Assembly (NCBI GenBank): GCA_944324465.1
Contig: CALUWI010000003.1
Span: 121,379 to 185,378, forward strand
Source: an uncultured Mucispirillum sp.
GTDB lineage: Bacteria > Chrysiogenota > Deferribacteres > Deferribacterales > Mucispirillaceae
Direction of reading: 5' to 3'
DNA: 64,000 nucleotides
Part shown: positions 25,928 through 34,344 of the stretch, in pieces
How the letters are laid out: each line of letters starts with the position of its first letter
Numbering within the stretch: position 1 is the stretch's first letter
The notes under the pieces: model-generated
What the model was told of the DNA's origin: nothing
Database searches by the model: none
The model's input: only the letters and a program-made list of their open reading frames with translations
Program-made: the position numbers and the translations under genes

Positions 25928-27155
25928 GGATAATATATATGTAGGGCTGGATATTGGCACAACAAAAGTATGCACAGTTGTTGCTCGCCAAAATGCAGAA
26001 GGCGGTATTGATGTTATTGGGCTTGGTTCAGCTCCAAGCACAGGTATTCGCAAAGGTGTTGTTGTAAACATTGATTCTACTGTGAAAGCAATTAAAGATT
26101 CTGTTGCTATGGCAGAAAGAATGAGTGGTGTAACAATTAAAAGTGTATGTGCAGGTATTGCAGGCGGCCATATTGAAAGTTTTAATGAAAATGGCGTTGT
26201 TGCTGTAAAAAATGGTGAAGTTACAGCTCAAGATGTGGCAAGAGTTATAGAATCAGCATCAGCTAAAAATATACCTGTTGGTTATGAAGTGCTGCATATT
26301 CTTCCACAGCAGTATAAGCTAGACGGACAGGACGAAATAAAAGACCCAATAGGTATGAGCGGTGTTCGTTTAGAAGTAGATGTGCATATAGTAACAGGTG
26401 CTGTTTCTTCTGCTGCAAATATTACTAAATCATGCTCAAAAGCTGGTATTGCTGTAGAAGATATATATTTAGAACAGCTTGCGTCAAGCGAAGCAGTATT
26501 AACTGATGAAGAAAGAGAAATAGGTGTATGCTTAATTGACGGAGGCGGCGGCACAACTGATATGGCTGTTTTTAACAGAGGTGCATGTTACCATACAGCA
26601 GTATTACAGATTGGCGGGAATAACTTTACAAGAGATTTAACAAGCGGTCTTTCTACAAGTGAAGCAGAGGCTGAAAGAATAAAAATAACAGAGGGATGTG
26701 TATTAACTGACTTAGTAGGACCTGATGAAGTAATCAGTGTGCCATCAGTAGGCGGCAGACCTCCAAGAACTATATCTAAATCTGTTATGGCTCAAATATT
26801 ACAGTTAAGAGCAGAAGAAATATGCGAACTGTTTTTAGGTGAGCTTAAAAATAAAAAATTAATAGATATGCTGCCTGCAGGTGTTGTAATGACTGGCGGT
26901 ATGTCAAACTTTAAAGGTATTGAAGAACTTGCTTCTCATATATTAGGTTTAAATGTTAGAGTTGGCCACCCAGTAAATATTGGCGGACTTTCTGACCAGG
27001 TAAATAACCCAATATATGCAACAGCAGTTGGGCTTGCAAAACTTCATGCAAAAAAGGGCCATTCTCAAAACCTTATAAGCAGCGATTACAGTGAGGACGG
27101 CTTATTTAAAAAGGTCGGGGATAGAATGAAAGACTGGTTAAAAGAGTTTTTCTAA
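25917..27155 (+). CDS. ftsA: Cell division actin homologue FtsA
   Basis: A 412-residue actin-fold ATPase that tethers FtsZ to the membrane. Phosphate-binding motifs are VGLDIGTTKVCTVVA (about 9-23) and LIDGGGGTTDMAVF (about 206-219); the FtsA-specific 1C domain lies between about 85 and 165; VVMTGGMSNFKGIEEL is the adenosine motif. The C-terminus ends in an amphipathic, membrane-targeting helix (MKDWLKEFF). Its partner on FtsZ is the C-terminal peptide present in the next gene but missing from the second FtsZ paralogue. Confidence 0.95.
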   Translation: MPHKDNIYVGLDIGTTKVCTVVARQNAEGGIDVIGLGSAPSTGIRKGVVVNIDSTVKAIKDSVAMAERMSGVTIKSVCAGIAGGHIESFNENGVVAVKNGEVTAQDVARVIESASAKNIPVGYEVLHILPQQYKLDGQDEIKDPIGMSGVRLEVDVHIVTGAVSSAANITKSCSKAGIAVEDIYLEQLASSEAVLTDEEREIGVCLIDGGGGTTDMAVFNRGACYHTAVLQIGGNNFTRDLTSGLSTSEAEAERIKITEGCVLTDLVGPDEVISVPSVGGRPPRTISKSVMAQILQLRAEEICELFLGELKNKKLIDMLPAGVVMTGGMSNFKGIEELASHILGLNVRVGHPVNIGGLSDQVNNPIYATAVGLAKLHAKKGHSQNLISSDYSEDGLFKKVGDRMKDWLKEFF

Positions 27156-27280
27156 AATAAAATTATAAAAGTATATATATTAAAAGTAAAAAAAGTAAAT
27201 AAAATAAAAAAGAAAATAAAAAGAATTAAAAGCTGTTATTTTTTATTGGCGGTGAAAATAATGGCGAAAGGGGATATTAT

Positions 27281-28429
27281 ATGGACGATTTATTTTTAAA
27301 TGAACAGATACCTTATGAACATGGTGCAGTTATTAAGGTAGTAGGAGTAGGTGGTGCAGGCGGTAATGCTGTTGCAAATATGATTGATGCAAATGTTGGC
27401 AGTGTAGAGTATATTGCAGTAAATACTGATGCTCAAGCTTTAAGAAAAACTGGTGCAAATACAAGCATCTTAATCAGTAAGCTTGGTTTAGGTGCTGGCG
27501 GCAGACCTGAAAAAGGCAAAGAGTATGCACTTGAAGCAATCGATGAAATCAGAAACGCTATTAAAGGTGCTGATATGGTATTTATTACTGCTGGTATGGG
27601 CGGCGGCACAGGAACAGGGGCTGCTCCAGTTATTGCAGCAGAAGCAAAAGCAAGCGGTGCATTAACAGTTGCAGTAGTTTCTACTCCACACACAACAGCA
27701 GGCAGTAAAAGAATAAATATTGCAAAAGAAGGCTTAGCAGAACTTATTAATTATGTAGACTCTTATATTGTTGTGCCAAATGACTGTATGCAAAACGCAG
27801 GCCATAAACTTACTTATAAAGAAGCATTAAAAATTGCTGATGATGTTCTTCGCCAGAGCATTCAAGGTATATGCGAAATAGCAAGCTCAGCAGGCCATAT
27901 TAATATTGACTTTGCCGATGTTAGAACAGCTATGAGCCAGCAGGGTAAAGCTGTTATGGGTATAGGCAGAGCAGGTGGAGAAAACAGAGCTAAACAGGCT
28001 TTTGAAAATGCTTTAAAAAATCCACTTTTATCTGATACTAATATAAAAGGTGCTTATGCAGTCTTATTAAATATTTCCGGCAATGAAGACGATTTATTAT
28101 CTGATGAGGTAGAAGAAATTCAAGCACTTGTTAATGAATATGCAGGTGATGGAGCTCATGTTATAGATGGTATTATTTTTGATGACAGAACTGACGGCAC
28201 TATCTCTGTAACAATTGTTGCAACTGGTATTAATAACGGCAAAATTGCTGATAATTTAACAAAAGTAGATGAAATTAAAAAAGCAAAACCAACTGGTGCA
28301 GTAGTTACAAGCATGCAGGATAAGCTGAAAAAAATATCAAGAGAAGACCATAATCTTCAAGGTATAAGCAACAGATTAAACGAAGATTATTTTGAAATAC
28401 CAACATATTTAAGAAAACAAAACGATTAA
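27281..28429 (+). CDS. ftsZ: Cell division protein FtsZ
   Basis: A 382-residue tubulin-like GTPase that builds the Z ring. The T1 loop VGVGGAGGNAV (about 21-31), the tubulin signature GGGTGTG (107-113) and the T7 loop NIDFADV (208-214), which completes the active site of the neighbouring subunit, are intact. The protein ends in a standard C-terminal peptide, DYFEIPTYLRKQ, that binds FtsA. It is separated from ftsA by 125 purine-rich bases, the largest gap in the cluster, so it may have its own promoter. It is followed 49 bases later by a diverged paralogue. Confidence 0.96.
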   Translation: MDDLFLNEQIPYEHGAVIKVVGVGGAGGNAVANMIDANVGSVEYIAVNTDAQALRKTGANTSILISKLGLGAGGRPEKGKEYALEAIDEIRNAIKGADMVFITAGMGGGTGTGAAPVIAAEAKASGALTVAVVSTPHTTAGSKRINIAKEGLAELINYVDSYIVVPNDCMQNAGHKLTYKEALKIADDVLRQSIQGICEIASSAGHINIDFADVRTAMSQQGKAVMGIGRAGGENRAKQAFENALKNPLLSDTNIKGAYAVLLNISGNEDDLLSDEVEEIQALVNEYAGDGAHVIDGIIFDDRTDGTISVTIVATGINNGKIADNLTKVDEIKKAKPTGAVVTSMQDKLKKISREDHNLQGISNRLNEDYFEIPTYLRKQND

Positions 28430-28478
28430 TTTATGTTGGCAGATGCTGTGATTTGTGGATAGTAAAAAGGGTATTTTT

Positions 28479-29435
28479 ATGGAAGAATTATTTATAAGCG
28501 AAGTAATGCCTTATTATGAACAAAAAGCTGTTATCAAAGTTATAGGTGCAGGCGGAGCAGGCATTAGCATAGTGTCTGGTATGCCTGCCTTAAATATAGA
28601 CAATGTTGAATATATTGCTGTAGATTCAGATGCAAAGGTTTTAAGTACATGCAATGCAGATACTTGTATTTTAATTGGTAAACATGGTTTAGGAACAGAC
28701 GGCAGGTTTGAAAAAGGTAAAGAATATGCCCTTGAATCAATTGATGAAATTAGAAATGCTGTAAAAGGTGCCGATATGGTATTTATTACTGCTGGTATGG
28801 GCGGCGGCACAGGAACAGGGGCTGCTCCAGTTATTGCAGCAGAAGCAAAAGCAAGCGGTGCTTTAGTTATAGCTGTAGTATCTATTCCACATAAAGCAGC
28901 TGATGCTGAAATAATAAATACTGCAAAAGAAGGGTTAGCAGAACTTATAAACTGTGTAGATTCTTATATAGTGGTGCCAAATGATGTTATGTATGGAACA
29001 CTTTATGCAGCAGATAATATTATCCGTCAAAATATTCAAGGAATATGCGATATTATAAGTAATTCTGTATTTATAAATATTGATATTGAAGATTTCAGAT
29101 TTGCTATGCAAAATAAAGGCAAAGCTTTTGTTGGTACAGGCAAGGCTTGTGGCAGTAATAGAGCAAAACAGGCTTTTGAAAATGCTTTAAAAAGTCCGCT
29201 TTTATCTGATACAGATATTAAAAATGCAAATGCAGTTTTATTAAATATATCTGCTAATGAAAATGACTTATTAATGGATGAAGTTGCAGAAATTCAATCT
29301 CTTTTAAATGAGTATGCAGGCAGTGATATGTTCATTATTGATAATATAGCTTTTGATGACAGAACAGACGGCACTATCTCTACTACAATTGTTGCAACTG
29401 GTATTTCAGGTAATAATAATTTTGAATATTTATAA
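28479..29435 (+). CDS. Second, diverged FtsZ paralogue lacking the C-terminal peptide
   Basis: A 318-residue FtsZ homologue. I chose the ATG at 28479 because MEELFISEVMPYYEQ aligns with the FtsZ start and AAAGGG precedes it; the GTG at 28455 has no good ribosome site. GGGTGTG is intact, and the T7 loop reads NIDIEDF, keeping the Asn and both acidic residues. The T1 loop has GAGISIV for GAGGNAV, the T3 loop GTDGRF for GAGGRP. About nine residues around the start of the central helix are missing. The protein ends at NNNFEYL right after the GTPase/C-terminal domain: no linker and no FtsA-binding peptide. It could copolymerise with FtsZ or regulate it. An 89-bp tract is identical to ftsZ. Confidence 0.88.
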   Translation: MEELFISEVMPYYEQKAVIKVIGAGGAGISIVSGMPALNIDNVEYIAVDSDAKVLSTCNADTCILIGKHGLGTDGRFEKGKEYALESIDEIRNAVKGADMVFITAGMGGGTGTGAAPVIAAEAKASGALVIAVVSIPHKAADAEIINTAKEGLAELINCVDSYIVVPNDVMYGTLYAADNIIRQNIQGICDIISNSVFINIDIEDFRFAMQNKGKAFVGTGKACGSNRAKQAFENALKSPLLSDTDIKNANAVLLNISANENDLLMDEVAEIQSLLNEYAGSDMFIIDNIAFDDRTDGTISTTIVATGISGNNNFEYL

Positions 29436-29501
29436 TATAAAGCCAGATGATACGGCAGTTATAAGTATAAAAAGTTATTTTTAAGGAATTAAAGTAATAA
29501 T

Positions 29502-30563
29502 ATGAATATTGTCCATTTAATTAATGTGCGGTGGTTTAATGCTACAGCATGGTATGCTTTTAGGTTGATAGAAAGTGGTGTGCTTGCAGGTGATAAGGCT
29601 GCTGTTGCAGGTCTTAGTGATTCACCTGTAATCAATAAAGCAAAAGAATTAGGGGTGCAGACTATAGAAGCACCTTTTACTTCTAATAACTTTTTTGAAT
29701 TTTTTAAAAACCTGAAAAAAATACACAAGTTGATTAAGGATATTAATGCTGATGTGCTTGTATGCCACAGGGGAGAAATGTTTTGGATAATCGCTCTTGA
29801 TAAGTTTATATTTAGAAGAAAGTATAAACTTATAAGAGTGCGTGGCGATGTAAGACCGCCAAAAACTGATATTTTCAGTAAATTCACCCATAATATTGCA
29901 TGCAGTCATATTATTACATCTGCTGAGTTTATTAGAAAATTCTTTATAGAAAAAGTAAAAACTAAAGCATCCCATGTAGATACAATATATGGTGGAGTAA
30001 ATAGAAGTGTTTTTTATAAAGATGAAGAAAAACGCCGAAAAGTAAGAAGTCAGTATAATTTTAAAGATGATGATTATGTCGTCAGTGTAGTAGGCAGATT
30101 TGACCCGGTAAAAGGTCATAATGTATTTTTAAAAGCATGCAGCAGGGCATATAAAAGCGGCTTGAAAAAATTAAAGATTATTCTTGCAGGCTTTCCAGAA
30201 AATATAAAGCTAGATGAAATGCAGCAGATGATAGAAGAAAACGGCTTAAAAGATATAACTATCATTACTGGCAAGGTTGATGATATTACAGGCATAATGA
30301 ACGCAGCTGATTTAGGTGTAATATCATCTTTAGGAAGTGAAGCTATATGCAGGGTTGCTATGGAGTTTATGGCTTGCGGTACACCTGTTGTATCAAGTAA
30401 TGCTGGAGTGCTTCCAGAAATGCTGCCAAGTGAATTTAGATATGATATATATGATGATGAAAGGCTTGCAGTTTTAATAAAAGAGAAAAAAGGCTTTATA
30501 AAAATATATGACCAGAAAGACTTTTATAATGAATTTATAGAAAAGATAAAATCACATTCATAA
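29502..30563 (+). CDS. GT4-family (GT-B) glycosyltransferase
   Basis: A 353-residue glycosyltransferase with two Rossmann-like domains. The second contains VVSVVGRFDPVKGHNVFLKA (about 190-209) and the donor-site block SEAICRVAMEFMACGTPVVSS with the E-x7-E-type acidic residues, as in GT4 enzymes of envelope polysaccharide or lipopolysaccharide synthesis. The acceptor is unknown. It starts 66 bases after the FtsZ paralogue behind AAGGAATT and is the last + strand gene before a 600-bp repeat-rich non-coding block. Co-transcription with the dcw cluster is possible but not shown. Confidence 0.85.
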   Translation: MNIVHLINVRWFNATAWYAFRLIESGVLAGDKAAVAGLSDSPVINKAKELGVQTIEAPFTSNNFFEFFKNLKKIHKLIKDINADVLVCHRGEMFWIIALDKFIFRRKYKLIRVRGDVRPPKTDIFSKFTHNIACSHIITSAEFIRKFFIEKVKTKASHVDTIYGGVNRSVFYKDEEKRRKVRSQYNFKDDDYVVSVVGRFDPVKGHNVFLKACSRAYKSGLKKLKIILAGFPENIKLDEMQQMIEENGLKDITIITGKVDDITGIMNAADLGVISSLGSEAICRVAMEFMACGTPVVSSNAGVLPEMLPSEFRYDIYDDERLAVLIKEKKGFIKIYDQKDFYNEFIEKIKSHS

Positions 30564-31192
30564 AATTAGATATTTGCTTTTAATGTCTGGAATATATACT
30601 ATATCTATCTTTCTATTATATAAATATACACTATTTTTCCGCCGCACATCACATATACAAAACTTTTCCTTACAATCTCATTCTGAGTAAAGCGAAGAAT
30701 CTGAATTTTATAAAATGCAGGAATGAATTTTATTTAATAAAAATGTTTAATTAAATATATATATAGATATATCCTTATTTAGCAGATACCCCTAGGTTAT
30801 TTTATTATCTTTGCGACTTAATTTCTTATGAGCTGTTTTTTTGTAACGCTTAGCAATCTGATTGTTTGAGCGAAGCGAGTTGCAGTTGCTGTGAAGAAAA
30901 AACAGCGAATGTCTAAGGAATTGGAGCATAAGTAATAAAATAACGAAAAATTACTTCCTGAGCTTTGCGGCGGTACGGAACTTGCAGAATATGTTTTTAG
31001 AAAAGATAATAAAATAAGTCTGGAAATCTTTTTAAATTGTATGAAACATATAACTATATACTATATTAAATACTATTTTATATTTACTGCAGTATTTATA
31101 TTCCAGATACTTCGCCTGAAGCTCATAATGACATAAAACAACAGCATATTGTCCATTCTGAGCGACAGCGAAGAATCTGTTTAATAATATGA
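30564..31192. repeat. 629-bp non-coding block of palindromic repeats
   Basis: No gene is seen. The block contains nested dyads centred near 30870: GTTATTTTATTA at 30796 with TAATAAAATAAC at 30933, CTTATG at 30825 with CATAAG at 30927, and CTGTTTTTT at 30833 with AAAAAACAG at 30897. An outer pair CCGCCGCA (30639) and TGCGGCGG (30966) brackets them. Two related short palindromes of the form ATTCTGAG-n-AGCGAAGAATCT lie at 30680-30702 and 31155-31178. The motif GAGCGAAGCGA at the core recurs near 63942. Confidence 0.7.
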
Positions 31193-32542
31193 TTACCTGC
31201 CCATTACTTTTTTGATAACAGCAGTATTTCTCCATAATATATAACCTAATATAATAGTTACAGTTTCAGCAAGTGGCACAGCTATATATATACCTGTTTC
31301 TTTTAAGATTAAAGGCATAATGAATATAAATGCAACAGGGAGTATAAGCCCCCTTGATAATGCTACTACAACAGAATGAAGTGGCTTTTGAAAAGCTGTA
31401 AAAGAAGAGCTGTATACCATATTTAAACCAAGAATTAAAAAAGCATATTTCATATAATCTGCAAAGACAAGAGCAATATCAAAAGCATCTTTATCTGTTA
31501 CAGGGTTTAAAAGTGTTGCTATTATTTTTTCAGGTATAAATGTAAATAATGCAAAAACAGAAGCACCAATAAATATTACAGAAATACGAGAAAGAGATAA
31601 TATTTTTTGTATTCTTTTATACTGCATAGCACCATAGTTTATAGAGATTAATGGCACAAGGGAATCACCTACTGCATAACAGAGCATATTTGTTGCCCAT
31701 AAAGCATAGTTTATTACAGCAAATGCTTCTACACCATAAGTGCCAAGGTTCTGCACCATTATATTATTAAATAAGTATGCAACAACAGCAACAGATGCTT
31801 CACTTAAAAGCTCAGATGAGCCGTTATATGAAGCATATATTATTTCTTTCCATTTTCCTATTTGTTTTGTTAAATACACTCTGCCTTTTTTTAGTATAAA
31901 GTGAAATAACATTAAGAATGTAGAAGTCATAAATGAAATCCCTGTTCCAAGTGCTGCACCAGTTATACCCATATTCATTTTTACTATAAAAATATAGTCA
32001 AGTATAAAGTTTAATACTGCACCAAAAAGGACAGCAGTAGAAGCAAGATATGGGTTGCCGTCAGTTCTTATTATTACAGATAAGGAATATTCTAATGCCT
32101 GAAATAAAAAGAAAATAGATACCATTTTAAGATACGGCACAGTATATACCATAATCTCATCATTAGCACCTAAAAGCCTTGATACTTCTTCACTGAATAT
32201 AAAGCATACCACAGTAAAAAATAATGACATGGCTGTTATAGTTATCATTACTTTTGTAAAAACGGCTGATGCTTTATCTTCTTTTCCCTCTCCAAGATAT
32301 GTGCCTATAAGCACAGCTGCACCAATAGTCAGCATAATAGATATACCAAAAACAATTGTAATTAATGGGATAATAATATTTACAGCAGCAAGAGCCACAC
32401 TGCTTACATAGTTGCTTACAAAATAACCGTCCACAAGTGATACAGAGCTCATGGCAATAAGTCCAATCATATTTGGCAGGGTAAATTTAAAATAAGTTTT
32501 ATAAATACTGCCTGATGCAATTTCTAATTCATTGTATTTCAT
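31193..32542 (-). CDS. MATE-family multidrug/metabolite exporter
   Basis: A 449-residue membrane protein with about twelve helices in two homologous halves, the MATE (NorM/DinF/MepA-like) layout. Recognisable parts are the first-helix FTLPNMIGLIAMSSVSLVDG, PLITIVFGISIMLTIGAAVLIGTYLGEGK and FAVINYALWATNMLCYAVGD. Such transporters expel drugs or metabolites using a proton or sodium gradient; the substrate is unknown. It follows the upstream MATE gene by four bases and is a diverged tandem duplicate of it, so the two are one operon. Confidence 0.88.
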   Translation of the reverse strand: MKYNELEIASGSIYKTYFKFTLPNMIGLIAMSSVSLVDGYFVSNYVSSVALAAVNIIIPLITIVFGISIMLTIGAAVLIGTYLGEGKEDKASAVFTKVMITITAMSLFFTVVCFIFSEEVSRLLGANDEIMVYTVPYLKMVSIFFLFQALEYSLSVIIRTDGNPYLASTAVLFGAVLNFILDYIFIVKMNMGITGAALGTGISFMTSTFLMLFHFILKKGRVYLTKQIGKWKEIIYASYNGSSELLSEASVAVVAYLFNNIMVQNLGTYGVEAFAVINYALWATNMLCYAVGDSLVPLISINYGAMQYKRIQKILSLSRISVIFIGASVFALFTFIPEKIIATLLNPVTDKDAFDIALVFADYMKYAFLILGLNMVYSSSFTAFQKPLHSVVVALSRGLILPVAFIFIMPLILKETGIYIAVPLAETVTIILGYILWRNTAVIKKVMGR

Positions 32543-32546
32543 AATA

Positions 32547-33884
32547 TTACCTCTTTAATAAAAATTTTCTACTTAACATAAATAAAGTAGATGCAAATAA
32601 TAAAGTAATAAATTCGCTTACAGGAAATGCTATATAAATACCTGTTTTTCCAAGTATATATGGTAAAGTTAAAATCATAGCAGATGGCAGTATAAGAGCA
32701 TCTAAAACTGCTATAACAGATGATTCCTTTGGTCTTAACATTGCAGTAAAATAAGCGGATAATATCATATTAGTGCCGCTGAATAAAAAGCCCCATTTTA
32801 TAAAAGACATAAACTCTACTGCCATTATAAATGAATTTGAATCTTTGTTTGTAATAAATAGACCAGTAAGATTTTCATCAAATAATGTTGCGATTATAAA
32901 TAATAAAATCCCATTTACAGATGAAAAAATAATACCAATTTTTAAAAACTTTTTTATACGAGCAAAATTACCTGCTCCATAATTTGTAGATATTAATGGG
33001 TTTAATGCATCTGCTGTTCCGTAAAATATTGTTCCTGCAATCCACATTAAATAATTAATTGCAGCAAATGCAGCAACACCTTCTTCATATGCATATTTCA
33101 TTATAATAATATTAAAAAGTGCCATAGTGAAACCAATGGATATTTCATTTAAAAATTCAGAAAATCCATTAAAGCTTGTTTTTATAATTCCTTTTAAATC
33201 TTTAATTTTTATAAATTTTAAAACACCTTTTCTTAATAGAAAATGTATAACCATTATTAAAAAACATACTGTAAATGATATACCTGTTGCCACAGCTGCA
33301 CCAGTTAGTCCATAGCCTATAACAGCAATAAAAATATAGTCTAGAATAACATTAGTTACTGCACCTGTTATAATTGCAAATGATGCAGTAAAAGGAAACC
33401 CATCTACCCTTGCAAAAACAGTTAAACTGTACCCTATTGTATTAAAAAATATAAAAGGTATTAAAGTTTCAATGTATTTTGCTGCCAGTGGTGTTGTTAT
33501 ATCGCTTCCGCCAATTTTTTTAATTATATCTTCTGCAAAAAAATAAAATATTATAATTACTAATGCAGATAACAAAGCTATTGTTACAATAGATTTTGTA
33601 AATATATGGCATGCTTTATTAATTTGTTTTTCACCAAGATATTTTCCTGCTGCTACTGCCCCTCCTATTGTAACCATTATAGAAATACCCCATACAAAAC
33701 TAAAAACAGGGTTTGCTATATTAACAGCAGCAAGATTTAATTCACCAGCATACATACCTATAAATACAGCATCAACTATACCAGCTGAGCTGTATATTAA
33801 CAGCCCAAAAATATTAGGCAAAGCATACTTAAAAAACAGATATATTTCATTTAATGTTGTTATATCTGACTGTTGTTTATTCAT
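32547..33884 (-). CDS. MATE-family multidrug/metabolite exporter (first of tandem pair)
   Basis: A 445-residue MATE transporter with about twelve helices. ALPNIFGLLIYSSAGIVDAVFIG, PVFSFVWGISIMVTIGGAVAAGKYLGE and FAAINYLMWIAGTIFYGTADALNPLISTNYGAG correspond segment by segment to its downstream neighbour, so the two arose by tandem duplication and then diverged strongly. Either may work alone, or both may form a pair with different substrates. An 18-bp perfect palindrome lies 26 bases upstream of its ATG and could be an operator for a regulator not present in the window. Confidence 0.88.
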   Translation of the reverse strand: MNKQQSDITTLNEIYLFFKYALPNIFGLLIYSSAGIVDAVFIGMYAGELNLAAVNIANPVFSFVWGISIMVTIGGAVAAGKYLGEKQINKACHIFTKSIVTIALLSALVIIIFYFFAEDIIKKIGGSDITTPLAAKYIETLIPFIFFNTIGYSLTVFARVDGFPFTASFAIITGAVTNVILDYIFIAVIGYGLTGAAVATGISFTVCFLIMVIHFLLRKGVLKFIKIKDLKGIIKTSFNGFSEFLNEISIGFTMALFNIIIMKYAYEEGVAAFAAINYLMWIAGTIFYGTADALNPLISTNYGAGNFARIKKFLKIGIIFSSVNGILLFIIATLFDENLTGLFITNKDSNSFIMAVEFMSFIKWGFLFSGTNMILSAYFTAMLRPKESSVIAVLDALILPSAMILTLPYILGKTGIYIAFPVSEFITLLFASTLFMLSRKFLLKR

Positions 33885-33909
33885 AAATATAATCCTAAAA
33901 TAATATTTA

Positions 33910-33927
33910 AATATACATATGTATATT
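33910..33927. promoter_or_regulatory. 18-bp perfect palindrome upstream of the MATE pair
   Basis: AATATACATATGTATATT reads the same on both strands. It lies 26 bases upstream of the first MATE start. Size and position fit an operator of a dimeric repressor (MarR or TetR type), but AT-rich DNA produces such palindromes by chance more often. Confidence 0.4.
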
Positions 33928-34259
33928 ATTATGAGCCTTTGAAAATATATTGAAGAAAATTTAAAAAAATATTATTTATAATTTAAAAATTTACAAAAGC
34001 CCAATATTACAGATAAGATATTCCTACCTGTATGTTGTAAAGTAGTATTTTTTACATATAAAAATATAGAAAAATACTGTTTGAATTAAAAAAGAATATG
34101 AAGTGGTGGTTTAATAAAAAACCTGTCAAAAGATAGTTTAGAAAAAAGTGAGTATTGTGGATATAAATTCATAATTTTAGTCCTTATATTACCCAATATA
34201 ACACATTTATAAAGTAATGTCAAATAAAAAAAATAAATTTAAAAAATCTATCTTTTTTA
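33928..34259. other. AT-rich intergenic region between divergent MATE and transketolase genes
   Basis: About 330 AT-rich bases. No gene, tRNA or riboswitch-like structure is recognised. The transketolase promoter lies at its right end. Confidence 0.4.
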
Positions 34260-34288
34260 TTGACATATAAGTCATATACCGCTATCTT
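34260..34288 (+). promoter_or_regulatory. Predicted promoter of the transketolase gene
   Basis: A perfect TTGACA (34260-34265) is followed after 17 bases by TATCTT (34283-34288). The start codon lies 57 bases further on. Confidence 0.6.
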
Positions 34289-34344
34289 CCATTTCAAGTA
34301 GTTATGTTTTAAGTAACTGTATTACAGTATGAAGGGTTAAAGTT

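Noticed and set aside
30564..31192. CRISPR array in the repeat-rich block
   Set aside because: The repeats are palindromic and irregularly spaced; there are no constant repeats with unique spacers of equal length and no cas genes.
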